From Azospirillum melinis (GTDB lineage Bacteria; Pseudomonadota; Alphaproteobacteria; Azospirillales; Azospirillaceae): 64,000 nt of DNA. Location: contig NZ_WHOS01000010.1 of NCBI RefSeq assembly GCF_013340935.1, positions 1-64,000 on the forward strand, written 5' to 3'. The translations under genes and the position numbers were made by a program. The notes beneath the pieces were generated by a model. It was not told the DNA's origin and did no database searches. It saw only the letters and a program-made list of their open reading frames with translations. Of the stretch, positions 24,697 through 32,935 are shown piece by piece (position 1 is the first letter of the stretch; each line of letters begins with the position of its first letter).

Positions 24697-26721
24697 TCAG
24701 GCCGCGCGCTCCAGTGGGGCCAGCCCGGCGACACTGCGGCCGAACTGCGCGGCAAAGTGGTCGCGCTCGGCACCGGACAGGGTGAAGGTGACGTGCAGGC
24801 GGCCGGCACCGCCGCGGTCCAGCGCCCGCACAACGGCGGCCACCGGCTCCAGCCCTGGCAAGGCGATGCGCAGCGCGCTCCCTTCCGCCAGACCGGACCA
24901 TGCCTCCTGCGGCAGCCCGCTCAGCTGGGCGCCGCCTTCCGACGCATTGTCGACCGTCACCGACAGTTCGCGCCCGCCCACCGACAGCCGGCCGGGGCGG
25001 TTCAGCGGATAGCGCGGAGCGGACCGGCGGTTCACTTCCGGCGTGGCCGTGCGGATCGCTTCGATCAGGACGCGGCGGAGCTGATCGATGCTGGCGGCGA
25101 CACGGACGGACAGGGTGTTGACCTCGCTGGCGCGCTCGCCGGTGGCGGTCGCCTCCTGCGAGACGGCGGCGATGCGGGTCGCCACCTCCTGCGCGGCGTT
25201 GGAGGTCTGGACGACATTGCGGGCGATCTCGCCGGTCGCCGCCTCCTGCTCTTCGATGGCGGCGGCGACGGTGGCCGACACGGTTTCAACGCCGCGCACC
25301 CGCTCGGCGATGGCGCGCACGGCGCTCACCGCCTCGGCCGTGGTGGCCTGGATGGCGGCAATCTGGCTTTCGATCTCGTCCGTCGCCCGCGCGGTCTGGC
25401 CGGCCAGCTGCTTTACCTCGCTGGCGACGACGGCGAAGCCTTTCCCTGCCTCGCCGGCCCGCGCCGCCTCGATGGTGGCGTTCAGCGCCAGCAGGTTTGT
25501 CTGGCCGGCGACATCGTTGATGAGGTTGGTCACCTCGCCGATGCGGGTCACCGCGTCGGCCAGACGCTGGATGGTCTCCTCCGCCCTTACCGAAGCACCG
25601 ACGGCGTCGCCGGTCATTGTGGTCGCGGTACCGATCTGGACCGCGATCTCGCGGATGGAGGCGCTGAGCTGTTCCGACGCGGCGGCGACGGTCTGGGCGT
25701 TCGACAGCGCCTGGGTCGCGGCGGCTGCGACATTCTGGCTGTTGTCGCTGACCGCGCGGGCCGATTCGGCCATGCGGGTGGCGTTGCCGGCCATCTGGCT
25801 GGTCTGGCTGGCCACCAGATCGACGGCGTTCGACGCCTCCGTCTCCACCGTTTCGGCCATGCGCAGCAGGGCTGCCTGCTTTTCGCGCTCCGACCGTTCG
25901 CGTTCCTCGTCGCGCAGGCGGCGCAGGCGCTCGGCCCCCTCCGCATTCTCCTTGAAGACACGCAGGGCCTGCGCCATCGCCCCGACCTCGTCACCACGGT
26001 CGGCACCGGGAATGGTGACAGTCAGGTCGCCCTGCGCCAGGGCCCGCATCGCGGCGGTCAGCTCTCCCACCGGCCGCACCACCCGGCGCCGGATGCCGAA
26101 CACGCCGACCACCACGACCGCCAGCACCAGGGCCGAGACGCCCCACACCGCGGTCATGAACAGGTCCTCGCGTCCTGTGGCATAGACCTCCGTCTCGCTG
26201 TTGTAGCGGTTGGTATCCTCGACGATGCGGTCGACGACGGCACGGTGGGAGGCATAGGCATCGGCGATCACCGCGTAGGAGGCGCGGGCCGCCGCCTCGT
26301 CCTTGCGGGCCAGCGCCGGCAGGAACCTGGTCTCGACCTCGGTCCAGAAGCGCATCACCGGCGTGTGGGAGGTCTGGGTCAACTGGGTGAGCAGCGACGG
26401 CTCGAAGCTCTCCTTGAGCCAGTATTCATGCCGCTCGTCATAGTCCTTGCGCAGTTGCACCAGCCGCGCCCGGCGCTGCTCGACCGACGCCGGGTCGTTC
26501 ATTGCCAGCGTCGCCTCCAGATAGGCTTCGATCACATATTCCGGCGGCGGCAGGATATCGGCGATCAGATCCTTACCCAGCACGATGCGCTGGTAGATCG
26601 GTCCGCCCACCTTCAGCTCGCGGATCGCCAACGCACCGGTGATGACCACCGCCAGGAAACCCAGTGTGACCACCACCCCGAACAGGTTGGTAAGTGCGGC
26701 AATCCGGAGGTTTTTCAACAT
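24697..26721 (-). CDS. Methyl-accepting chemotaxis protein with C-terminal PilZ domain (Tlp1-like)
   Basis: A 674-residue chemoreceptor. TM1 is at about residues 13-33. A periplasmic helical sensor follows, TM2 is near 187-210, then HAMP, and the methyl-accepting coiled coil has its tip at [21 protein letters not shown] PilZ domain closes the protein (about 564-674) with RSAPR (RxxxR) and NASEGG (NxSxxG), the c-di-GMP-binding signature. A. brasilense Tlp1 has this architecture and its PilZ domain binds c-di-GMP to tune aerotaxis. The start is taken at the ATG at 26721 ([10 protein letters not shown]) with AGGGG upstream, although the frame opens at 26766. Confidence 0.93.
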   Translation of the reverse strand: MLKNLRIAALTNLFGVVVTLGFLAVVITGALAIRELKVGGPIYQRIVLGKDLIADILPPPEYVIEAYLEATLAMNDPASVEQRRARLVQLRKDYDERHEYWLKESFEPSLLTQLTQTSHTPVMRFWTEVETRFLPALARKDEAAARASYAVIADAYASHRAVVDRIVEDTNRYNSETEVYATGREDLFMTAVWGVSALVLAVVVVGVFGIRRRVVRPVGELTAAMRALAQGDLTVTIPGADRGDEVGAMAQALRVFKENAEGAERLRRLRDEERERSEREKQAALLRMAETVETEASNAVDLVASQTSQMAGNATRMAESARAVSDNSQNVAAAATQALSNAQTVAAASEQLSASIREIAVQIGTATTMTGDAVGASVRAEETIQRLADAVTRIGEVTNLINDVAGQTNLLALNATIEAARAGEAGKGFAVVASEVKQLAGQTARATDEIESQIAAIQATTAEAVSAVRAIAERVRGVETVSATVAAAIEEQEAATGEIARNVVQTSNAAQEVATRIAAVSQEATATGERASEVNTLSVRVAASIDQLRRVLIEAIRTATPEVNRRSAPRYPLNRPGRLSVGGRELSVTVDNASEGGAQLSGLPQEAWSGLAEGSALRIALPGLEPVAAVVRALDRGGAGRLHVTFTLSGAERDHFAAQFGRSVAGLAPLERAA

Positions 26722-26759
26722 GGTGCAACCCCTGCGCAGAAACGACGGCATGGGGTTGC

Positions 26760-26890
26760 TTCTCAAAATAACTCTAATATGACAAGCAAAAAACTTGCTC
26801 GATTATCACCAAATAAAGAAATGATGTTTCGTTTCGCGCATTGCACTCAGATTGTGCAGCGACTGCGCAAGAACCAACCAAAGTGCCGGG
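26760..26890. other. AT-rich intergenic segment upstream of the PilZ chemoreceptor
   Basis: About 130 bases are strikingly A/T-rich compared with the flanking genes. On the minus strand it holds AGCAAGTTTTTTGCT, a short inverted repeat around a T-run. It should contain the chemoreceptor promoter, but I cannot assign -35/-10 or sigma-28 elements with confidence. Confidence 0.55.
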
Positions 26891-26897
26891 GCCGATC

Positions 26898-27101
26898 TTA
26901 GGTCAAGACCAAGGTGCCGACCCAGCCGACCAAGGCCAGGATCACCAGCATCACCAGCAGCGCCACGATGACCGCATTGGTGCGGCGAATCGACCGGCAG
27001 CGCGGGCATCCCTCCTCGGCGGCGGGATAGCGGTGGGCACAGCGGTCGCAGCGGACGGTCTGTTCGGTGGCTGTCTGGCCAATTGCCGTCTGGTCAGTCA
27101 T
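26898..27101 (-). CDS. Zinc-ribbon membrane microprotein (paralogue)
   Basis: A 67-residue protein from the ATG at 27101. CDRC and CPRC form the same CxxC-x10-CxxC ribbon as the protein at 24361, followed by RSIRRTN and one transmembrane helix (AVIVALLVMLVILALVGWVGTLVL). The open frame extends to 27170, but the longer start gives an unsupported N-terminus. Together with its paralogue it brackets the PilZ chemoreceptor. No function can be assigned. Confidence 0.75.
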   Translation of the reverse strand: MTDQTAIGQTATEQTVRCDRCAHRYPAAEEGCPRCRSIRRTNAVIVALLVMLVILALVGWVGTLVLT

Positions 27102-27179
27102 CGGCGGGTTCCATCGGATCGATAAAGCTGTCAGGCCGCATGGATAGCACGCCGCCGGCCCTGCATCCATCGCGGCGCC

Positions 27180-28637
27180 TCAATCGGCCGCGGTGGTCTC
27201 GACCGGCGGCACTGCGCGCAGTTCGGTCGCCTGCAGGCGGCGCGGGCTGTGGTCCAGCGGCTCGAGCAGCGGCATCTCCGCCCCCTCCGGCGCGGCATGC
27301 AGGTCGCGGAAGCGGCGCGCGCTGACCAGCACCCGCGATTCAAGCGTTCCGACTGCACTGTTGTAGGAGCCGACAGCCTTGTCCAACTGCCCGCCCAACC
27401 GGTCCATATGACCGCCCAGGTCGGACAGCCGCTTGTACAGCTCGGCGCCGAGCGCGCTGATTTCGCGGGCATTGTCGGCCAGCCGCTCCTGCCTCCAGCC
27501 ATAAGCGACGGCGCGCAGCAGGGCGATCAGGGTGGTCGGCGTCGCCAGAATCACGCGATGGTCGATGCCGGCCTCGATCAGCGCCGGGTCCTGCTCCAGC
27601 GCTGCCGAGAAGAAGTTTTCACCGGGCAGGAACAGCACGACGAATTCCGGGCTGTCGTCGAACTGGTCCCAATAGCCCTTAGTGCCGAGCTGCTTCATGT
27701 GGTCGCGCACATGGCGGGCATGGCGGACCATGCCGTCGCGCCTGACCGTGTCGTCGATCGCCTGGATGCCGTCCAGATAGCCTTCCAGCGGCGTCTTGGC
27801 ATCGACCACGAGGGTCTTGCCGCCGGGCAGCGTGACGATCAGGTCGGGGCGCAGCCGGCCGCTGTCGACCGACACCTGCTCGACGAAATCGCAATGATCG
27901 AGCATCCCCGCCATCTCGCAGACCCGGCGCAGCTGGATTTCGCCCCAGCGCCCGCGCGCCGCCGGGGTGCGCAGAGCCCGGACGAGGTTGCCGGTTTCCG
28001 TCCGCAACTCGCTCTGGCTTTGCACCAGCGACAGCACCTGCTGCTTCAGCCCCTCATAGGCACCGGCCCGCGTGCTCTCCAGTTCGCGGATCTGCCGGTC
28101 CATCGCCTCCAAACTCAGGCGCACCGGATCGACGATGGCGGCGATGGCGGTCTGGCGCTTGTCCAGATCGCCCTTCGCCTGCTCCTGGAAGCCGGCCAGC
28201 GTCTCCCGCGCCAGATCGAGGAAGCTGCGGTTGTTCTGGTGCAGCGCCTCCGCCGACAGCGCTTTGAAGCTGTCGGCCAGCGCCGCCTGGGCGCGCTCCA
28301 GCAGCGCCATCTTCTCCGCCGCCGCGGTCCGTTCTGCCTCCAGCCGGGTGGACAGCTGGGCATGGCGTTCGCGGGCACTGGCGACCTCGCCATGCAGGCG
28401 GGCGATCTGGTGGTCGCGCGCCTCGATCTCCTCGCGCAGGTCGCCCTCGGTCCGTTCGGCGAGGTCGAGGCGGGTGGCGAACTCGGCATGCAGAGCGGCG
28501 GCGGTGGCCTCGGCCCGGCCGGCAGCGGCGCGCAGCACCGCCCAGGCGACGGCGGCGCCCAGCAGAAGACCGGCCGCAAGCCCTATCGCCAGCGATGCGC
28601 CATCCACCACCATCCCGTTGACCAGGAACTGCGTCAC
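27180..28637 (-). CDS. rmuC: DNA recombination protein RmuC homologue
   Basis: A 485-residue RmuC-family protein, linked to limiting recombination at inverted repeats and containing a predicted PD-(D/E)xK nuclease domain. An N-terminal membrane anchor (SLAIGLAAGLLLGAAVAWAV) is followed by a long coiled coil (about 45-185). The nuclease region contains GRWGEIQLRRVCEMAGM, RPDLIVTLPGGKTLVVDAK and PGENFFSAALEQDP. The start is taken at the GTG at 28637, which has AGGGG seven bases upstream; the frame opens at 28655. Confidence 0.92.
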   Translation of the reverse strand: MTQFLVNGMVVDGASLAIGLAAGLLLGAAVAWAVLRAAAGRAEATAAALHAEFATRLDLAERTEGDLREEIEARDHQIARLHGEVASARERHAQLSTRLEAERTAAAEKMALLERAQAALADSFKALSAEALHQNNRSFLDLARETLAGFQEQAKGDLDKRQTAIAAIVDPVRLSLEAMDRQIRELESTRAGAYEGLKQQVLSLVQSQSELRTETGNLVRALRTPAARGRWGEIQLRRVCEMAGMLDHCDFVEQVSVDSGRLRPDLIVTLPGGKTLVVDAKTPLEGYLDGIQAIDDTVRRDGMVRHARHVRDHMKQLGTKGYWDQFDDSPEFVVLFLPGENFFSAALEQDPALIEAGIDHRVILATPTTLIALLRAVAYGWRQERLADNAREISALGAELYKRLSDLGGHMDRLGGQLDKAVGSYNSAVGTLESRVLVSARRFRDLHAAPEGAEMPLLEPLDHSPRRLQATELRAVPPVETTAAD

Positions 28638-28784
28638 CCCAAATCCCCTCACCACTGGAACGGGTGCAGCCTATCGGAACGAATCGCGAATTGGAACAGG
28701 GCGCGAACGCACCAAGGACTGCGCCGGCCCGGCTTTCGCTTTCTCCGCTTGCCCAACCAAGGATACCGCGCCATATCGGAAACC

Positions 28785-29381
28785 ATGCCCGACGATACGC
28801 TCCCCGACCACAAAACCCCCGATGATTGCGGCCCAAACTGCGGAGGCCCACGTATCCGCGCCATCCCGCCCGGCGAGGACCGTGAACGGCTGATGTGCCC
28901 GGACTGCGGCTATATCGCCTATCAGAACCCGCTGATCGTGGTCGGCGCCGTGGCGACCTGGGAGGATGGCCGCATCCTGCTCTGCCGCCGCGCCATCGAA
29001 CCGCGCAGGGGCTACTGGACCCTGCCCGCCGGCTATATGGAAGAGCGCGAGAGCACCCGCGACGGCGCCGCCCGTGAAGCCTGGGAGGAGGCACGGGCAC
29101 GCATCGACATCGACCATCTGCTGGCGATCTACGACATCCCGCGCATCAGCCAGGTCCAGATGATCTTCCGCGCCCGCCTGCTCTCGCCCGATGTGGAGCC
29201 CGGCCCGGAAAGCCTGGAGGTCGGCCTGTTCGAGTGGAAGGACATCCCCTGGGACGAGCTTGCCTTCCCCACCGTCGTCTGGGCATTGCGCGAGCATCAT
29301 GAGCGGCTCGGCCGCTCCGACTGCGCCCCGGCGGTCAACCCCACGCCGGACGCGCTCGCCCGGTGGGAGAAGATGCTGTAG
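28785..29381 (+). CDS. NUDIX hydrolase with N-terminal zinc ribbon
   Basis: A 198-residue NUDIX protein. Cysteines in CGPNCG and CPDCGY (about residues 15-42) form a zinc-ribbon-like element as in NudC-type and related ADP-ribose or NADH pyrophosphatases. The NUDIX box GYMEERESTRDGAAREAWEE keeps the metal-binding REAWEE core but has Arg where the consensus has Gly after it. The substrate is undetermined. Start is ATG at 28785. It is convergent with the ChaN-PDZ gene seven bases away. Confidence 0.87.
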   Translation: MPDDTLPDHKTPDDCGPNCGGPRIRAIPPGEDRERLMCPDCGYIAYQNPLIVVGAVATWEDGRILLCRRAIEPRRGYWTLPAGYMEERESTRDGAAREAWEEARARIDIDHLLAIYDIPRISQVQMIFRARLLSPDVEPGPESLEVGLFEWKDIPWDELAFPTVVWALREHHERLGRSDCAPAVNPTPDALARWEKML

Positions 29382-29388
29382 GGGCCAG

Positions 29389-30624
29389 TCAGGGTTGGGG
29401 CGGGTGCGCCGCCCCGTCCACCGGGAACTTCGCCACCACCTCCTGCTCGGCCCCATCGCGCCGGATGGTCAGCGGCAGCCAGGTGCCCGGCGCCTGCCGG
29501 CGGATCACCGCGACCAGATCGGCGGGTGCGCGCACCGGCGTGCCGGCGGCGATCAGAATGCGGTCGCCGGTGCGCAGGCCCGCCGCCGCGGCCACGCTGC
29601 CGCTGCTGACCGCTCCCACCGTGATGCCCTCCGGACTGGGGTCGAGTTGCACGCCCAGCTTGGGGCGCTGCGGCTCCGCATCCTCTCGTTCCGGCCCCAG
29701 GCCGAACACCGCATCGGCGATGCGGCCATCCAGCTCGCCGCAGTCGCGGTCGGAGTCCCAGGGCAGCAGCACGGCTGCATCGCCGATGCCGAGATCGGCC
29801 AGCTGGTGCGGAACGCCGTCACGGCTGGCGACATGCCCCTCCCCCAGGATGCCGACTACGAGACGGCCGGTGGTGCGGCGGGTCTCGGCGATCTTCTCCG
29901 CCATCGCACGGTCCCAGATGCCTTGCGCCTCGATGAAGCGCTTGACCGCGCTGTCGGGCACGTCGGCCGGTGCGGCGGAGCGGGCTTCGGAGCGGTCGTG
30001 TGCCGCCAGCGTCTCGGTCAGGCGGTTGCGGTAGGCCTCCGTCGGGGCGGCCGGATTGCCGATGCCCTCGCGCTCGGCCTCCGGGATGGTCGCCCAGCCG
30101 TTGCGGGCGGTGCGCCCGATCAGCGACCGTTCCACATTCAGCGCCACCACCGGCAGCCGATGCAGGCGGGCGAATTGCAGGATCGGCAGGTAGAATTGTG
30201 GGTCGAAGCCCCAGACCGTGCGCCAGTCCGTCGCCTTCAGGAACTCACCCTCCGTCATCTCGCCCGCCACCCAGCGGTCGAGCACCGGTTGCAGCCGGCG
30301 CGGCAGCATCTCAATCCCGACGGCAAGGTCGGGGTTCACGGCATGCAGGCCGGCGAGGGTGTGCAGTTGCCAGCGGTGGTGGTCCGCCTTGTCATGCTGT
30401 TCCCCCAGCAGGACCACCGGCGCCTCGGCAAGGCGGCGCAGCAGCGGCACCGGCTCCACCGCCGCACCGGCACTGTCGGCCCAGACGCCGGGCGGCACGC
30501 AGGCGACCTGCAAGGGCTCCGCAGCCCGGCCGACCGACGCCGTTAGGGACAGCGCCGTGACGGTCAGCAGGACAAGGCGACGGCGCAGTAAGGACGCAAG
30601 GGGACGGAAGGGCTGGCGCGGCAA
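29389..30624 (-). CDS. ChaN-family (heme-binding lipoprotein-like) protein with C-terminal PDZ domain
   Basis: A 411-residue exported protein. A signal peptide of about 35 residues ends near VGRAAE. The ChaN/DUF399 domain spans about 65-295, with VLLGEQHDKADHH, VGIEMLPRRLQPVLD and GILGEGHVASRDG. ChaN of Campylobacter binds stacked hemes. A PDZ domain closes the protein (about 315-400, GITVGAVSSGSVAAAAGLRTG). The lipobox cysteine of classical ChaN is not evident, so this is likely periplasmic. The start is a TTG at 30624 with GGAG upstream. A heme or iron role is inference from the family. Confidence 0.85.
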   Translation of the reverse strand: MPRQPFRPLASLLRRRLVLLTVTALSLTASVGRAAEPLQVACVPPGVWADSAGAAVEPVPLLRRLAEAPVVLLGEQHDKADHHRWQLHTLAGLHAVNPDLAVGIEMLPRRLQPVLDRWVAGEMTEGEFLKATDWRTVWGFDPQFYLPILQFARLHRLPVVALNVERSLIGRTARNGWATIPEAEREGIGNPAAPTEAYRNRLTETLAAHDRSEARSAAPADVPDSAVKRFIEAQGIWDRAMAEKIAETRRTTGRLVVGILGEGHVASRDGVPHQLADLGIGDAAVLLPWDSDRDCGELDGRIADAVFGLGPEREDAEPQRPKLGVQLDPSPEGITVGAVSSGSVAAAAGLRTGDRILIAAGTPVRAPADLVAVIRRQAPGTWLPLTIRRDGAEQEVVAKFPVDGAAHPPQP

Positions 30625-30927
30625 GGGCTGGCTCCGTCTTGCGGGGATTCGCCAAGGTTGGCGCTGCCGGGCGCAACGTCAATGGACAAGGCCGCCGATT
30701 GCGTCGTTCTGCCGCGCCATATGCCGCCCCCGGCGCAGACCGGACAGCCGGGAGCAGCTGGCATACTGGCGGATGACAGGCGGTGCGGGGGCGGGTAGGA
30801 TCGCCGCAGGCGGTGGACCACCGGCGGATGAGGGGGCCTTCGATCCTTCCATCCGGAACTCCCGAGGCCATTCCCAGGGCGTCCGCTTTCCCCGCCGACC
30901 GCAATCATTCGTGAAGCGCAGCCCACC
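30625..30927. other. Intergenic region between divergent ChaN-PDZ and SDR genes
   Basis: This 303-base gap separates divergent genes and should hold both promoters. Frames are open in it, but none has protein-like content. I could not identify reliable promoter hexamers, repeats or a small RNA. Confidence 0.5.
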
Positions 30928-31665
30928 ATGCCGCACCGCAAAGTCGTCATTCTCACCGGCGCCAGCCGGGGTATCGGACACGCCACCGTCACCCGGTTCA
31001 GCAACGAAGGCTGGCGCGTGATCTCCTGCTCGCGCGAGGATGTGCCGGCCCATTGCCGCCGCGATCCCAACTGGACCCATCATATCCCGGCCGACCTGTC
31101 GGACCCCGCCAGCCGCGCCGCCTTCGTCGAGGAGGCGAACAAGGCGCTGGACGGTGCGCCGCTGCACGCCTTGATCAACAATGCCGGCATCTCGCCGAAG
31201 ACGCCGATCAAGGAGCGGCTCGGCTGCCTGAACGGCTCGATCGAGGGCTGGCACCGTGTGTTCGAGCTGAATTTCTTCGCCGCCCTGGTTCTGGCGCGCG
31301 GCTTCGCCGCTCCGCTGTCGCGGGCGAAGGGGGCAATCGTCAACGTCACCTCCATCGCCGGCCATTCGGTGCATCCCTTCGCCGGCTCGGCCTATTCGAC
31401 CTCGAAGGCGGCGCTGTCCGGCCTGACCCGCGAAATGGCGGTGGAGTTCGCGGAGATCGGCGTCCGCGTCAACGCGGTAGCCCCCGGCGAGATTGAAACG
31501 GCGATGACCGGCCCGGAATATGACGTGCTCATCCCGCGCATCCCGCTGAAGCGCATGGGCACGCCGGAGGATGTTGCCGCGGTGATCTTCTACCTGTGCG
31601 GTCCGGACTCGGCCTATGTGACGGGGACGGAGACCTTCATCACCGGCGGGCAGCATCTGTTCTGA
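30928..31665 (+). CDS. SDR family oxidoreductase
   Basis: A 245-residue classical short-chain dehydrogenase/reductase. The cofactor motif TGASRGIGHA is at residues 10-19. NNAGIS lies near residue 88, the catalytic serine sits in NVTSIAG, and YSTSKAAL gives the YxxxK pair. The C-terminal IPLKRMGTPEDVAAVIFYL is typical of FabG-like members. The substrate cannot be deduced. Start is ATG at 30928. It is convergent with the aminotransferase gene. Confidence 0.93.
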   Translation: MPHRKVVILTGASRGIGHATVTRFSNEGWRVISCSREDVPAHCRRDPNWTHHIPADLSDPASRAAFVEEANKALDGAPLHALINNAGISPKTPIKERLGCLNGSIEGWHRVFELNFFAALVLARGFAAPLSRAKGAIVNVTSIAGHSVHPFAGSAYSTSKAALSGLTREMAVEFAEIGVRVNAVAPGEIETAMTGPEYDVLIPRIPLKRMGTPEDVAAVIFYLCGPDSAYVTGTETFITGGQHLF

Positions 31666-31674
31666 ACGGGAGGA

Positions 31675-31707
31675 CGGCAGGGGCCGTCGCAGCGAAGGCC
31701 CCCGCCG
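31675..31707. terminator. Hairpin in the SDR/aminotransferase convergent gap
   Basis: CGGC-a-GGGGCC pairs with GGCCCC-c-GCCG across an 11-base loop. It sits in the 51-base gap between convergent genes and could end transcription from both sides, though it has no T-tract. Confidence 0.55.
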
Positions 31708-31716
31708 GAAAGCGCC

Positions 31717-32880
31717 CTACTTTCCGCGTCGCCAGGCGATCAGTCGCCGCGCCGCCTCGGCGATGGTCGCTTCCGACCCGGCGAAGCTGAAGCGCAGGAA
31801 GCGGCGGCCGCGGGCGGTGTCGAAATCGATGCCGGGAGTGCAGGCGATGCCCGTCTCCTCCAGGATCCGCTTCGCCAGCGCCTCGCTGTCGTCGGTCATG
31901 TCCGACACGTCGGCATAGATGTAGAAGGCGCCATCAGCCGGGGCCATCTTGGTGAAGCCGGCCTTCGGCAGTTCCTCCAGCAGCAGCGCACGGTTGCGTG
32001 CATAGCGGGCGACGTGGCCGTCCAGCTCCTCGGTACAATCGAAGGCAGCAACCGCCGAGACCTGGCTCAGCGTCGGCGCGGAGATGAACAGGTTCTGCGC
32101 CAGGCATTCGACGGAGCGCAGCAGATCGTCGGGAACGATCATCCAGCCCAGCCGCCAGCCGGTCATCGAGAAATATTTGGAGAAGCTGTTGACCACCAGC
32201 GCCTGATCGTTGACCTCGGCCGCGGTGACCGCGTCGGTGCCATAGGTCAGGCCGTGGTAGATCTCGTCCGACACCATGCGCACGCCATTGGCGCGGCACC
32301 AGTCGGAGAGTGCGGTCAGTTCCTCCCGGCTCAGCATCGTGCCGGTCGGGTTGGCCGGGCTGGCGACGATCAGCCCCTGCACCGGCTCGTCGAGCGCCTC
32401 CAGAAGCTCAATGGTCGGCTGGAAGCGATGCTCCGGCCCGGTCGGCAGCTCGACAGGAATCACGCCAGCCGCGGTCAGGGTGTGGCGGTAAGCCGGATAG
32501 CTGGGCGACGCCATCGCCACCCGGTCACCCGGATCGAAGGCGGCGAGGAAGCCCAGCTGGAAGGCGCCCGACGACCCGGTGGTGACGACCACGCGGCCTT
32601 CCGGCACCTCGACGCCGTAGCGATCCTTGTACCATCTGGCGATGGCGGCGCGCAGCGGCGGGATGCCGAGCGCCCCGGTGTAGCCCAGCGGATCGGAGCC
32701 GACCACCGCGCTGGCCGCTGCCTGCACCACGCCCTTTGGCGCGCCGCTGGACGGCTGCCCCACCTCCATATGCAGGACATCCAGGCCGGCGGCTTCTCGC
32801 TCGGCCGCGGCGCGCATCACTTCCATCACGAAGAAGGGCGGAATGGCGCCCCGCTTGGAAACCTTGGGCTGCTTGCTCAT
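31717..32880 (-). CDS. Pyridoxal phosphate-dependent aminotransferase (class I/II)
   Basis: A 387-residue fold-type I aminotransferase of the aspartate aminotransferase-like subgroup. The PLP-binding lysine lies in NSFSKYFSMTGWRLGW. Cofactor contacts are TTGSSGAFQL near residue 95 and SPANPTGT near 173. MEVGQPSSGAPKGV is the substrate-loop region. The amino acid substrate is not determined. Start is ATG at 32880. Single-gene unit on the minus strand; the gap to the GGT-like gene is 55 bases. Confidence 0.92.
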   Translation of the reverse strand: MSKQPKVSKRGAIPPFFVMEVMRAAAEREAAGLDVLHMEVGQPSSGAPKGVVQAAASAVVGSDPLGYTGALGIPPLRAAIARWYKDRYGVEVPEGRVVVTTGSSGAFQLGFLAAFDPGDRVAMASPSYPAYRHTLTAAGVIPVELPTGPEHRFQPTIELLEALDEPVQGLIVASPANPTGTMLSREELTALSDWCRANGVRMVSDEIYHGLTYGTDAVTAAEVNDQALVVNSFSKYFSMTGWRLGWMIVPDDLLRSVECLAQNLFISAPTLSQVSAVAAFDCTEELDGHVARYARNRALLLEELPKAGFTKMAPADGAFYIYADVSDMTDDSEALAKRILEETGIACTPGIDFDTARGRRFLRFSFAGSEATIAEAARRLIAWRRGK

Positions 32881-32935
32881 GATCGTCCGTCTCTAACTGT
32901 CGCCGGCCTTCGGCCGGGCCATTATTGTCCGGGAC

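Noticed and set aside
28785-29381. RNA ligase or NudC identity for the NUDIX protein
   Set aside because: Zinc ribbon plus NUDIX box is compatible with NudC-like enzymes, but the NudC-specific SQPWPFPxS motif is absent, so only the general family is claimed.
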